In this document: piece after piece, positions 1 to 8,256 of the stretch
Layout: each line of letters begins with the position of its first letter
Numbering within the stretch: the stretch's first letter is position 1
NCBI GenBank assembly: GCA_016719535.1
Contig: JADJYX010000044.1
Location: 1-20,749 of the forward strand
Direction of reading: 5' to 3'
DNA from: Rubrivivax sp.
GTDB taxonomy: Bacteria; Pseudomonadota; Gammaproteobacteria; Burkholderiales; Burkholderiaceae_C
DNA: 20,749 nucleotides
Made by a program: the position numbers and the translations under genes
The notes under the pieces: model-generated
Told to the model about the DNA's origin: nothing
Seen by the model: the letters and a program-made list of their open reading frames with translations, nothing else
Database searches by the model: none

Positions 1-68
1 ACGCCCCACCGAAGCAGGTCGAACGCACCGATGCCGGTGGCGTCGGATAAACCTCGTTGGACTGAACC

Positions 69-85
69 GCCGCCACGGTGGCGGC
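69..85. repeat. Hairpin at putative oriIS end of the IS91 element
   Basis: A perfect inverted repeat with 8-base arms (GCCGCCAC / GTGGCGGC) around one central base. On the minus strand it lies downstream of the transposase and is followed directly by GGTTC. This resembles the oriIS of IS91-like elements, a hairpin close to the cleavage site beside a GTTC target. No second copy was available to fix the exact end. Confidence 0.45.
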
Positions 86-333
86 ATGCGGGGCTGTTGG
101 GGAATGTAAGGCTCAGCAGGCCGATCGGACAACGCCACTGGGGCTGCGGGCAGCAGTGGGGGCATGCCGGGATTGGTTCGCAGGGGTGCTCTGGCGATTG
201 TCGTGGCGTGCTCGATGTTCGCCGTGGCCCACAAGACGGGGAAGAAGGCGGCGCAGAAGACCACAGGCGCGAGCAGATCTGTTGCCGTGCCCAGGAGTGC
301 AGGCAATAGTCCAGAGGAAGCGTGCGCCGCGGA
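86..333. other. IS91 3' non-coding region, no gene seen
   Basis: This stretch lies between the transposase stop and the putative oriIS hairpin. Open frames exist on both strands but none resembles a known protein, and they look like by-products of high GC. It is probably the non-coding 3' end of the insertion sequence. Bases 1-63 to its left are probably host flank; they do not encode the missing part of the acyl-CoA dehydrogenase interrupted on the other side. Confidence 0.4.
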
Positions 334-1512
334 TCACGGCGGCCCCCGGCAGTTGGCGATGGCGCCGTGCTCGCTGGCGCGCTCGGGCGGCAGTATCGCG
401 GTGGTGCGCCACTGGCCCAGCTTGCAGTGCGGGCAGCAGGCGATGTCGATGCCGGCCACGCGCTTGAGGAAGGCGGCGGCATCCTCGCGAGCTTGCTCGT
501 TGGCCGCGGGCATGGCCAGCGCCGCGCGGGCGGCGGCCAACTTCTGGGCCTTCACCGCCGGGCTGAGCAGCCCGTAGTGACGGATGCGCTTGAAGCCACG
601 CGGCAAGACATGCTGCAAGAAGCGAGCGATGAAGTCCTGACCGTCGATCAAGACGGTGCGCTTGCCGCCGTGGTCGTCGGCGCGAACGCGCAGACGCACG
701 CCCTGGCCGTCGATGCCGACGATGCGCTCGTTGGAGATGGCCACCCGGTGCGTATAGCGCGACAGATAGTCCAGCACCACCTCGGGCCCGGCCAGGGGTG
801 TCTTGGCGTAGACCACCCAGTCGTGGCGCTTGAGCTGGGCGAGCCGGGCGTGACGCGCCACATCGGTGCTGGCCGGATCGTGCGGCAGCTTGCCCGCTTG
901 GCCGGCAAGCCGCAGGGCATCGAGGAACTTGCCCCGCAGCACCTTGGACAGGGCGTGCACGGGGAACAGGAAGGTCGGGCTGCGCTTGGGCGTGCACCAC
1001 TGTGCCTGATCGTCCAGCCCGCCGCAGGCCATCAGCGCGTGCACATGGATGTGCCGCCGCAGGTCCTGCGTCCAGGTGTGCAGCACCAAGGTGAAGGCGG
1101 GCGTGGCGCCCAGCCAACGAGTGTTGGCGGCGAACTCGGTGAGCGTGGCCGCGGCGCACTGCATCAAGGTGCGGTAGACCCAGCGGGCATGGAACTGAGC
1201 CAGGCCATTCAGGGCGTGCGGCAGCGTGAAGACGAGATGGCAGTACGGCACGGGCAGCAACTCGGCCAGCTGTGCCTGGCGCCAGGCGTCACGCGCGCCG
1301 CTCTGACATTGCGGACAGTGCCGGTTCCTGCAGGAATGGAACAACCGCTGCTCGCGCCCACACCGGTCGCACTGCTGCACCTGGCCTCCCAGGGCCGGAG
1401 TACGACAGGCGACGATGGCCCGCCAGGCCCGTGCCTGAGCCGTGCTCAGCGCGTGCTGGTTGAGGTAGGCCGGGCCGAAGGTGCGCAGCACCTCGGCCAG
1501 GGTGGCGCTCAC
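334..1512 (-). CDS. tnpA: IS91-family transposase (HUH, Y2 rolling-circle type)
   Basis: The product is a 392-residue single-strand DNA endonuclease of the IS91 class, which nicks the oriIS end and drives rolling-circle-like transposition. Visible in order: an N-terminal zinc-binding region (C48, C51, C61, C66, C69); the HUH motif within HIHVH at residues 154-158, where histidines bind the catalytic metal; and the paired tyrosines in YLSRY at 249 and 253, the nucleophiles. The length matches the family and the frame is unbroken. The start is GTG at 1512; an in-frame stop (the recombinase TGA at 1527-1525) lies five codons upstream, so no earlier start is possible and the two genes are almost contiguous. 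It is probably translated as an operon with the recombinase. Identification is firm. Confidence 0.93.
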   Translation of the reverse strand: MSATLAEVLRTFGPAYLNQHALSTAQARAWRAIVACRTPALGGQVQQCDRCGREQRLFHSCRNRHCPQCQSGARDAWRQAQLAELLPVPYCHLVFTLPHALNGLAQFHARWVYRTLMQCAAATLTEFAANTRWLGATPAFTLVLHTWTQDLRRHIHVHALMACGGLDDQAQWCTPKRSPTFLFPVHALSKVLRGKFLDALRLAGQAGKLPHDPASTDVARHARLAQLKRHDWVVYAKTPLAGPEVVLDYLSRYTHRVAISNERIVGIDGQGVRLRVRADDHGGKRTVLIDGQDFIARFLQHVLPRGFKRIRHYGLLSPAVKAQKLAAARAALAMPAANEQAREDAAAFLKRVAGIDIACCPHCKLGQWRTTAILPPERASEHGAIANCRGPP

Positions 1513-1524
1513 AGCGCTGACAGC

Positions 1525-2428
1525 TCAGTGCAGGGGCGGCGGCGGTGGCGGCGGTGGCGGTGTCTTGGGCAACTGCGACAGCAGGGCCAGCGCGTCGCCC
1601 CGGCGCTGTAGCCGGGGCGGGCCATGCGCAGGTAGCGGCTGGTGGTGCTGAGCTGGGCATGGCCGAGCAACTTGCTCACGCCGTGCAGATCGACGCCGGC
1701 CTCCAGCAGATGCGTGGCGAAGCAATGCCTCAGGGTGTGGATGCCGCCGACCTTGGTGATGCCGACGGCGTCGCGGGCGAGGTGGTAGAAGCGCTGGCCG
1801 CTGGCGCGATCGATGGCACGCGCCGGGTTCGAGCGCGAAGGGAACAACCAGTCCGAGGCCTTGGCCCCGACACGACAAGTGCGCCAGTACAGCCGCAGGT
1901 CGTCGAGCAGCTCCAGTGGTCAGCAGCGCGTAGCGATCCTGACCGCCCTTGCCCCTGGATGACGCGAATGCACATGCGGTCAGGGGCCGAGTCGATGTCG
2001 CAGCCGCGCAGTTGGCACAGCTCGCTCAGGCGCAGGCCACTGGCATAGGCCAGGGTCAGGAACATCCTGGCCTTGGGCGACAAAGGTGCAGCCAGCAGCG
2101 CGGCCACCTCGGCGCGCGACAACACTTCGGGCAGCCGCTGCGGGTTGCGGCCCATGGGGATCTGCGCTCGACGCTGATCCTGGCCCAGCACATCGCAAAC
2201 CAGGAAGCGCAACGCGCAGGAGGCGATGTTGACGGTAGAGCGCGAGCGCTGTCGTTCCTGCAACAGGTACAGCAAGTAAGCCTGAACCTGCTCGTCGGTC
2301 AGCAGCGCGGGGCTGCAGTGGTGGTGCCTGGCCGCCTGCCCGACGGCGCACAGGTAGGTCTCCTGGGTGCGCGCAGCAAAGCCGCGCAACACCATCGCAT
2401 CGATCATGCGTTGGCGCAGTGGTGTCAT
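1525..2428 (-). pseudogene. Tyrosine recombinase/integrase of the IS91 element (frame-disrupted)
   Basis: A XerC/D-like site-specific recombinase of about 300 residues. The N-terminal SAM-like core-binding domain begins MTPLRQRMID; catalytic pieces are readable across frames: GLRLSEL (first Arg), GQDRY region (Lys), HTLRHCFATHLL (HxxR), LGHAQLSTTSRYLR (His and Tyr nucleophile). The start at 2428 has GGAG six bases upstream. Three single-base frame breaks are inferred: an extra G near 1953, an extra G near 1916 and a missing base near 1617. All catalytic residues survive, so the breaks may be sequencing errors rather than decay. The C-terminus ends in a run of nine prolines encoded by a GGC/GGT repeat. 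Tyrosine recombinases accompany some IS91-like elements; their role in transposition is unclear. Confidence 0.82.
1533..1562. repeat. GGC/GGT trinucleotide microsatellite encoding polyproline
   Basis: A run of GGC and GGT triplets on the plus strand, read on the minus strand as a proline run at the end of the recombinase, about ten residues before its stop. Such a tract can vary in length without breaking frame. Confidence 0.7.
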
Positions 2429-2440
2429 GAGAGTCTCCGT

Positions 2441-2465
2441 GGTTCGGGGAACAGTCCCCGGAACC
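2441..2465. repeat. Inverted repeat upstream of the IS91 recombinase
   Basis: Arms GGTTCGGGGA (2441-2450) and TCCCCGGAACC (2455-2465) pair over ten bases with one bulged G and a four-base loop. It lies just upstream of the recombinase ribosome binding site, in the 5' region of the IS. It could be part of the terIS structure or a leader hairpin; the sequence does not decide which. Confidence 0.5.
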
Positions 2466-2526
2466 AAGGTACGACTTGCCGCCGCGTAGACCTCGTGGCA
2501 CGCCACCACCGCGTCAGCGGTTTAGT

Positions 2527-2844
2527 TCAACGCAGGATGTAGTGCGCGACGATGCCGCTGTGCACGCTGTTGGAAAAGCCGCCCGCCATCTTCAGCGCCA
2601 GCGCCTGCGTGATCGCCACCTCGTGGCCGAAGTGGCCACCGCCGCCGCCATGGGCCTCGGGGATGCTGGCGCACAGCAGCCCGGCGGCGCCGGCCTTGTT
2701 CCAGATGTCGCGGTCGCCGCGGCGCTGGGCGCGCCAGCGCGCGTCGTGCGGCAGGCATTCGCGCTCGGCGAAGCGCGTGGCGGTATCGGCCAGGGCTTGC
2801 AGGTCGTCGGTAAACCAGGCGGGGCGGGGGCTGGGCAGGCTCAT
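2527..2844 (-). pseudogene. Acyl-CoA dehydrogenase, N-terminal fragment truncated by the IS91 element
   Basis: About 105 residues survive, starting MSLPSPRPAWF at 2844 and ending HYILR before a TGA at 2529-2527 supplied at the IS junction. The segment matches the N-terminal helical domain of acyl-CoA dehydrogenases (a WNKAGAAGLL block, an EAHGGGGG segment in place of the usual P-x-x-x-GG, and SVHSGIVAHYIL). The FAD/substrate middle domain and the catalytic C-terminal domain are absent. Acyl-CoA dehydrogenases are about 380-400 residues, so this fragment cannot be active. The gene is divergent from the SDR gene at 2977, with 132 bases between them, suggesting a former shared fatty-acid or acyl-CoA pathway locus. 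An upstream in-frame start (2895) is possible, but the residues before 2844 look non-homologous. Confidence 0.85.
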
Positions 2845-2976
2845 GGTGGTGGCTCGCGGCGCGGGTTGATCGGTCGAAGGTGAAGGCGAAGGCAACCCTC
2901 GTCAAAACCCGATGGTGCCGGGCCCGGCACACGGGCATGCTGGCCGGCGACGAAGTCGTCGCAGGGAGATCGACGC

Positions 2977-3891
2977 ATGGGTTCGATGATGCAGGACAAG
3001 GTGGTGGTGGTGACGGGCGCCGGCGGCGGCATCGGCCGCGACATCGCGCTGGCACTGGCCGCCGAAGGCGCGCGCGTGGTGGTCAACGACCTCGGCACCT
3101 CGTCCACCGGCGAAGGCGCCAGCGCCGGGCCGGCGCAGCAGGTGGTCGACGAGATCCGCGCCGCCGGCGGCGAGGCGGTGGCCAATGCCGACAGCGTGTC
3201 GGAAGCCGTGGCCGCGTCGCGCATCGTGCAATGCGCGCTCGACCATTTCGGCCGCATCGACGGCGTCGTCAACAACGCCGGCATCCTGCGCGACCGCTTC
3301 TTCCACAAGATGAGCGTCGACGAATTCGACGCCGTCGTGAAGGTGCATCTGTACGGCAGCTGGTTCGTCAGCCGCGCCGCGGCGCCGCACTTCAAGGAAC
3401 AGAACAGCGGTGCGATGGTGCACATGACCAGCACCAGCGGGCTGATCGGCAATTTCGGCCAGGCCAACTACAGCGCCGCCAAGCTCGGCCTGGTGGCGCT
3501 GAGCAAGAGCATCGCGCTCGACATGCAGAAGTTCGGCGTGCGCAGCAACCGCATCGCGCCCTTCGCCTGGAGCCGCATGATCGGCACCATCCCGACCGAG
3601 ACGCCCGAGGAACAGCAGCGCGTCGAGCGCATGAAGCGCATGACGCCGGGCAAGATCGCGCCGCTGGCGGTCTACCTGCTGAGCGACGCCGCCGCCGGCG
3701 TCAGCGCGCAGGTCTTCGCGGTGCGCAACAACGAGATCTTTCTGATGAGCCAGCCGCGGCCGCTGCGCAGCGTGCACCGCGGCGAGGGCTGGACGCCGCA
3801 GGGCATCGCCGAGCACGGCATGCCGGCGCTGAAGGCCAGCTTCGTGCCGATGGACCGCTCGGCCGATGTGTTCTGCTGGGACCCGGTCTGA
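2977..3891 (+). CDS. SDR-family NAD(P)-dependent oxidoreductase (3-hydroxyacyl-CoA dehydrogenase-like)
   Basis: The product is a 304-residue short-chain dehydrogenase. Visible motifs: the TGAGGGIG dinucleotide-binding loop at residues 13-20, the NDLG stretch at 37-40 after the second beta strand, NNAG at 99-102, the catalytic Ser about residue 152, and YSAAK (Y165, K169). The NDLG segment followed by a long insert and a VVDEIRAAGGEAVAN stretch resembles the dehydrogenase part of the peroxisomal multifunctional enzyme type 2 group, which oxidises 3-hydroxyacyl-CoA; that substrate is inferred. The longer C-terminus (past residue 250) also fits this subgroup. The start at 2977 has GGGAG eight bases upstream. 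The frame is intact. It is divergent from the truncated acyl-CoA dehydrogenase, consistent with a beta-oxidation-like function. Confidence 0.9.
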   Translation: MGSMMQDKVVVVTGAGGGIGRDIALALAAEGARVVVNDLGTSSTGEGASAGPAQQVVDEIRAAGGEAVANADSVSEAVAASRIVQCALDHFGRIDGVVNNAGILRDRFFHKMSVDEFDAVVKVHLYGSWFVSRAAAPHFKEQNSGAMVHMTSTSGLIGNFGQANYSAAKLGLVALSKSIALDMQKFGVRSNRIAPFAWSRMIGTIPTETPEEQQRVERMKRMTPGKIAPLAVYLLSDAAAGVSAQVFAVRNNEIFLMSQPRPLRSVHRGEGWTPQGIAEHGMPALKASFVPMDRSADVFCWDPV

Positions 3892-4321
3892 CGCGGTGAC
3901 GGTTTCAGGCGGTGTCCGGCCACAGCTGGCGCCCGCTTGACGCACGGCGGCCTCCGCGCGCAGCCAGCCGGCCAGCGCGGCCTGCGGCAGCGGCGTCACC
4001 GCAGCGGCTTGGTGGCGCGCATTCCGGTGCCGGCGTGCAGCGCCTGGCCCTGTCGAAGCGGTTGACCGACCTCGGGCCTGCCATCGGCAGCCTGGCGGCC
4101 CTGGGCATGGCCGAGGTGCAGGTGGAGGCAGTGACCCCTGCACGCACGATCGCCGCCACGGCCGGCAATGCCGGTCGACCACCCCGGCTGCGCGGCCGCG
4201 GAAATGTCGGCACTTGCCCCGGCTTCACCGCCCTTCATGCCAGCGTCGATGTGCCGATAGTGCGGTCAAGCGTACCCACCGCCGTACCGGTGGGCCCTTT
4301 GATCCGACCCCGCGAGCCCCC
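3892..4321. other. 430-base gap without a recognised gene
   Basis: Several overlapping open frames exist on both strands (for example 3912-4331 plus, 3905-4228 minus), but none shows a recognisable motif. A plus-strand stretch near 4050-4180 has protein-like composition without a start or match I know. A hairpin lies at 4275-4294. The gap may hold a decayed gene or a leader for the chemotaxis gene. Confidence 0.4.
4275..4294. terminator. Hairpin between the SDR and chemotaxis genes
   Basis: Arms CCCACCG (4275-4281) and CGGTGGG (4288-4294) pair perfectly around a six-base loop and are followed by GCCCTTTG. With no real T run it is at best a weak terminator. It lies 27 bases before the chemotaxis start codon, so it could equally shape that gene's leader. 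Confidence 0.3.
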
Positions 4322-5893
4322 ATGCAATTGATCAAGAACCTCGCCATCGGCACGCGCCTGGCGCTGGCCTTTGCCCTGTTGCTGGTGCTGACGGCAACGA
4401 TGGCCACCGTGGGCGCCTTTGCCGTGCACCGCGTGCACGACAGCGTGCAGACGATCCACGACGACCGTGTGGTGCCGTTGACGCAGCTGCGCCTGGTCAA
4501 CCAGTGGATGATGCGCAACCGCGTGCTGGTGATGGACATGATCGCCGTCCCCGAACCGGCCCATATCGAGAAGCGCCAGGCCGAACTGCGCGACAACGTC
4601 GCCAAGGTCGGCAAGACCTGGGATGCCTACATGGCGACCTACCTGACGCCGAAGGAGAAGGAACTCGCCGCCCGGTTCATCGCCGCCCGCAAGGCCTATG
4701 TCGAGCAGGGCATCCTGCCGGCGGCCGACGCCCTGCGCGCCGGCAAGGTCGACGAGGCGCAGCGCATCTACCGCAGTGCCATCAGCCCGCTGGCACCGGC
4801 CACGCAGCAGCTGATGGAGCAGCTGAGCCAGTTGCAGGCCGACGTGGCCGGCGAGGAGTTGCAGGCCGCCACCCTGATGGAAGAGCGCATCAGCCTGGCC
4901 ATGCTGGTGGGCACGCTGGCCGCGCTGGCGCTGGGCGGCCTGCTGGCCTGGGGCATCACGCGTTCGGTCACGCAGCCGATCGCCCGCGCGGTCAGCCTGG
5001 CGCAGCAGGTGGCCGCGGGCGACCTGAGCGCGCACGTCGTGATCGACAGCCGTGACGAGACCGGCCAGTTGCTGACCGCGCTGAAGGCCATGAACGACCA
5101 CCTGGCGGGCATCGTCGGGCGCGTGCGCCAGGCCAGCGATTCGATCGCCACCGGCTCCAGCCAGATCGCCACCGGCAATGCCGACCTCAGCCAGCGCACC
5201 GAGGAACAGGCGTCCAACCTGCAGCAGACGGCGGCGTCGATGGAACAGCTGACCGCCACCGTCAGGAACAACGCCGATACCGCGCGCCAGGCCAACCAGC
5301 TGGCCAGCAGCGCCAGCCAGGCGGCGGCACAGGGCGGCAGCGTGGTGGCGCAGGTGGTGACGACGATGGGCGAGATCTCGACCAGCAGCCGCCGCATCGG
5401 CGAGATCATCGGCACCATCGACGGCATCGCCTTCCAGACCAACATCCTGGCGCTCAATGCCGCGGTGGAGGCGGCACGCGCCGGCGAGCAGGGCCGCGGC
5501 TTCGCGGTGGTGGCCGGCGAGGTGCGCAGCCTGGCGCAGCGCAGCGCCGAGGCGGCGCGCGAGATCAAGACGCTGATCGGCAGCTCGGTCGAGCGCGTCG
5601 AGGCCGGCACGCGGCTGGTCGGCGAAGCCGGTCAGTCGATGGACGGCCTGGTGACGCAGGTGCGGCGCGTGGCCGACCTGATTGCCGACATCACCGCCGC
5701 CAGCACCGAACAGAGCCAGGGCATCGGCCAGGTCGGCGACGCCGTGGCGCAGCTCGACCAGGTGACGCAGCAGAATGCCGCGCTGGTGGAAGAGAGCGCC
5801 GCCGCCGCCGAAAGCCTGCGCCTGCAGGCCTCGAACCTGGCCGAGCTGGTGGGCGTCTTCAGGCTGGTGCCGGCCGGCGGCGCGGCGGCCTGA
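4322..5893 (+). CDS. Methyl-accepting chemotaxis protein
   Basis: A 523-residue membrane chemoreceptor that passes ligand information to CheA/CheW. In order: a short cytoplasmic start (MQLIKNLAIGTR), transmembrane helix 1 (about 12-32), a periplasmic four-helix-bundle sensor domain (about 35-190), transmembrane helix 2 (about 190-212), a HAMP domain beginning at SVTQPIARAV, then the long coiled-coil signalling domain. The hairpin tip with GIAFQTNILALNAAVEAARA lies around residues 367-386 and matches the conserved kinase-control region of Tsr-like receptors. There is no C-terminal NWETF-type pentapeptide. The start at 4322 precedes the first membrane helix directly; no strong ribosome binding site is visible. 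A longer in-frame extension to 4214 exists but looks non-coding. The ligand cannot be deduced. Confidence 0.95.
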   Translation: MQLIKNLAIGTRLALAFALLLVLTATMATVGAFAVHRVHDSVQTIHDDRVVPLTQLRLVNQWMMRNRVLVMDMIAVPEPAHIEKRQAELRDNVAKVGKTWDAYMATYLTPKEKELAARFIAARKAYVEQGILPAADALRAGKVDEAQRIYRSAISPLAPATQQLMEQLSQLQADVAGEELQAATLMEERISLAMLVGTLAALALGGLLAWGITRSVTQPIARAVSLAQQVAAGDLSAHVVIDSRDETGQLLTALKAMNDHLAGIVGRVRQASDSIATGSSQIATGNADLSQRTEEQASNLQQTAASMEQLTATVRNNADTARQANQLASSASQAAAQGGSVVAQVVTTMGEISTSSRRIGEIIGTIDGIAFQTNILALNAAVEAARAGEQGRGFAVVAGEVRSLAQRSAEAAREIKTLIGSSVERVEAGTRLVGEAGQSMDGLVTQVRRVADLIADITAASTEQSQGIGQVGDAVAQLDQVTQQNAALVEESAAAAESLRLQASNLAELVGVFRLVPAGGAAA

Positions 5894-5900
5894 TCGCACG

Positions 5901-5917
5901 GGCCGCCGACGGCGGCC
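5901..5917. terminator. Bidirectional terminator-like hairpin between convergent genes
   Basis: Perfect inverted repeat GGCCGCC / GGCGGCC with a three-base loop, extendable by flanking CAC/GTG with one bulge. It fills the 27-base gap between the convergent chemotaxis gene (stop 5893) and the MmgE/PrpD gene (stop 5921). There is no T tract, but position and stability suit a shared terminator. Confidence 0.6.
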
Positions 5918-5920
5918 GTG

Positions 5921-7266
5921 TCACACCCGGACCAGCGCCGCCGCCAGTTCGCGCGCCGACAGCGTGCGCCAGCCCTCGATCGCGCGCCACAGGGCGTCGG
6001 CATCGGAGCGCCCCAGCAGCGCCGCCGCCTTGGTGAGCAGCCTGGCCTGCTGGGCCGCCAGCGGCACCTCGATATCGAGGTCATGGGACTGCGTCAGCTC
6101 GCGGCCTTCCTTGAGCTGCAGCGCCACGCGCGCTGCGGTATCGGCCAGCGACTCGTCGGTGGCCACGCGCACGCGGTCGCGCAGGGCCACCAGGTCGGGG
6201 CGTTCGCAGGCGGCGTCGGTGTAGGTGGCCAGCGCGCCGGTATCCAGGCCGCCGCAGACCATCGCTGCCGTCAGCCGGTAGCTGAATTTGGCTTCCAGCC
6301 CGGTGCGCGGCTGCTCGAGGTTGCATACGCGCAACCAGCGCGGGTGCACGGTGAGGGTGATGCGCTCGATGGCCTCGGGCGGCAACGCATGCGCCGCGCG
6401 CAGCGTGGCCAACGCTTCCAGCGCCGCATGGGTGCCGTGACAGCACGCATGCAGCTTGTACTGGACCTTCTCGAAGCGGAAAACCACGCCCAGGCCGCCG
6501 AGCACGGTGTCGACATCGGCATTCGCGCCGGCATGCGTGTCGCCGAAGCCCTGTTCGCATTCCAGCGCATCGGGGCGCGAGACGAAGCCGGCCGCCGCCA
6601 GCAGCGCCGTCTCCACGCCATTGGCCGCCGCGGTGCCGGCGTGGTACGGCTTGCCCATGGTGCCGAACTGCGACTTCAGCCCCGCCGCGCGCGTGGCCGC
6701 AATGCCCAGCGCATGGGCGCTGCGATCGGCATCCAGCCCCAGCAGCCGCGCGCGCAGGCGGCGGCCGCGCCGAAGCTGCCCGCGGTGGCGGTCTGGTGGA
6801 AGCCATGCTGGTAGTGGCTCATGCCCAGCCAGCGGCCGACGCGGCAGGCCGTCTCCAGCCCGAGCAGCGCAGCATCGAGGAAGGCGGCGCCCGACGCGTC
6901 CAGCCGCTCGGCCATCGCCAGCGCGGCCGGGAAGATGGCCACGCTGGGGTGGCCGATATAGTCGAAATGGGTGTCGTCATAGTCCAGCGCATGGCTGGTG
7001 GCGCCGTTGACCAGCGCGGCGGCGCGCGCCGGCAGGGCCTGCACCGAACCGAAGACATGGGCCTCGGCGCGGCCGCCGTCGGCCAGCGCCGCCTCACGCA
7101 CGATGCGCGCCACCGGCTCGTCGATGCCAGCGCGGCCGACGGCGGCCCAGTCCAGCAGCGAGCAGCGGGCGATGGCACGCGCGCTGTCGGGGAAGCGCGC
7201 CGCGTCGGCACGGGCCGCAAAGGTGGCGAGGCGGGCGGTGATGCCGGGGGCAGCGGGTGCATGCAT
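5921..7266 (-). CDS. MmgE/PrpD-family protein (one frameshift)
   Basis: About 448 residues when the frames are joined. The family includes 2-methylcitrate dehydratase PrpD, cis-aconitate decarboxylase and iminodisuccinate epimerase, so a dehydratase, decarboxylase or epimerase acting on a carboxylic acid is likely; the substrate is not predictable here. Family marks: NGATSHALDYDDTHFD and HPSVAIFPAALA in the N-terminal half, then GTMGKPYHAG, KLHACCHGTHAALEA and AKFSYRLTAAM in the second half. The frame breaks near 6750, where the minus strand has a GC-repeat tract (two extra or one missing base), splitting the gene into 7266-about 6750 and about 6750-5921. The start at 7266 (MHAPAAPGITARLATFA) is preferred over an upstream ATG at 7308. 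It is divergent from the LysR gene at 7348, its probable regulator. Confidence 0.85.
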
Positions 7267-7297
7267 GGCGCGATTGACGCCGATCCGGCGCCGCCAC

Positions 7298-7311
7298 GCC
7301 ATTCGCATGGC
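7298..7311. promoter_or_regulatory. Candidate LysR-regulator operator between mmgE/prpD-like gene and lysR
   Basis: The 81-base divergent intergenic region contains arms GCCAT and ATGGC around TCGC. A dyad in such a short region between a LysR gene and its divergent neighbour is the expected place for a LysR binding site. The arms are short, so this is only suggestive. Confidence 0.35.
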
Positions 7312-7347
7312 TGGAAGCGCCGCTTCGATGGCGATTTAGGATGCCGC

Positions 7348-8247
7348 ATGCACTTCGATCTGACCGACCTGCGGCTGATGGTGCGCGTGGCCGAATGCAA
7401 CAGCCTGACGCGCGGCGCCGAGGCGTCGTTCATGTCGCTGCCGGCGGCCAGCACGCGCATCAAGAACCTCGAAGAGAGCGTCGGCGCGCGGCTGTTCAAC
7501 CGCAGCAGCCAGGGTGTGACGCTCACCGCGCCCGGCCAGGCCTTCGTGCTGCACGCGCGCACCGTGCTCGGCCAGATCGAGAGCCTGAAGGGCGAGATGC
7601 AGGAATATGCCAAGGGCATCAAGGGCCACCTGCGCATCTTCGCCAACACCACGGCGCTGAGCGAATTCCTGCCGCCGGTGCTGCGCAGCTATCTGCTGAG
7701 CCACCCCGACGTCAATATCGACCTGCGCGAGCGGCTCAGCCACGACATCGTGCGCGCGGTGACCGAGAGCCAGACCGACATCGGCATCGTCGCCGGCACG
7801 GTGCGCACCGAAGGGCTGCAGGTCATCCCCTACCGCGCCGACCGCCTGGTGCTGGTGCTGCCGGCACGGCACGCGCTGGCCCGGCGCAAGGCGGTGGACT
7901 TTGCCGAGACGCTGGAGCTGGACCACGTGGGCCTGCACGAGGCCAGCGCCATCCACGCCTTCTTGCGCCAGATCTGCGACGGCCTGCACCGCCACCTGCG
8001 GCTGCGCATCCAGGTCGGCAATTTCGAGACCGCCTGCCGCATGATCGAGGCCACCGTGGGCGTGGGCATCCTGCCGGAGTCGGCCGCGCGCCGGCACGCG
8101 CAGGCGATGGCGATCGCCATCGTGCCGCTGCGCGACGAGTGGTCGCTGCGCAACCTGAGCATCTGCGTGCGGCAGCTGGACGCGCTGCCGCTGTTTGCGC
8201 GCGACCTGGTGGAGTTGCTGGTGGCCGATGCGTTGTCGGCTGGGTGA
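7348..8247 (+). CDS. LysR-family transcriptional regulator
   Basis: A 299-residue regulator with the N-terminal winged helix (MHFDLTDLRLMVRVAECNSLTRGAEASFMSLPAASTRIKNLEE region broken here only for length; residues 1-65) and a type 2 periplasmic-binding-like effector domain (about 90-290). The recognition helix region around SLPAASTRIKNLEE and the wing LFNRSSQGVTLTAPG are typical. Start ATG 7348 is preceded by AGGA at good spacing; a long in-frame upstream extension belongs to the shadow of the opposite-strand gene. It is divergent from the MmgE/PrpD gene and probably controls it in response to a related carboxylate. The stop at 8247 is followed after nine bases by the mrr remnant. Confidence 0.93.
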   Translation: MHFDLTDLRLMVRVAECNSLTRGAEASFMSLPAASTRIKNLEESVGARLFNRSSQGVTLTAPGQAFVLHARTVLGQIESLKGEMQEYAKGIKGHLRIFANTTALSEFLPPVLRSYLLSHPDVNIDLRERLSHDIVRAVTESQTDIGIVAGTVRTEGLQVIPYRADRLVLVLPARHALARRKAVDFAETLELDHVGLHEASAIHAFLRQICDGLHRHLRLRIQVGNFETACRMIEATVGVGILPESAARRHAQAMAIAIVPLRDEWSLRNLSICVRQLDALPLFARDLVELLVADALSAG

Positions 8248-8256
8248 GGGACCGCG

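Larger units (their letters stand above)
68..2524 (-). mobile_element. IS91-family insertion sequence with tyrosine recombinase passenger
   Basis: The element holds a HUH/Y2 transposase (334-1512) and an upstream tyrosine recombinase (1525-2428), both on the minus strand. The right edge is set by loss of acyl-CoA dehydrogenase homology at 2527-2530, where the minus strand reads GAAC (2528-2525); a small hairpin (arms 2508-2512 and 2517-2521) lies just inside. At the left, a strong hairpin (arms 69-76 and 78-85) is followed on the minus strand by GTTC (67-64). IS91 elements are known to have subterminal hairpins and to insert next to GTTC/CTTG at the oriIS end, downstream of the transposase, which matches this polarity. 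The right boundary is well supported; the left is inferred from the hairpin and tetranucleotide only. Confidence 0.7.

Noticed and set aside
1533..1562. Short-period repeat that might suggest a CRISPR or VNTR array
   Set aside because: It is a simple GGC/GGT run coding for prolines, with no repeat-spacer pattern.
322..1611. Long plus-strand frame opposite the IS91 transposase
   Set aside because: Antisense shadow of a confidently identified gene; no motif of its own.
2902..4182. Long minus-strand frame opposite the SDR gene
   Set aside because: Composition artefact of high GC; the plus strand carries all SDR motifs.
4234..4260. Possible sigma28 (FliA) promoter before the chemotaxis gene, GCCGATAG at 4253-4260
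   Set aside because: The -10-like box is good, but the matching -35 position reads TTCA instead of TAAA, so support is too weak.
4235..5899. 554-codon minus-strand frame opposite the chemotaxis gene
   Set aside because: Antisense shadow; low-complexity His/Gln/Gly-rich translation.
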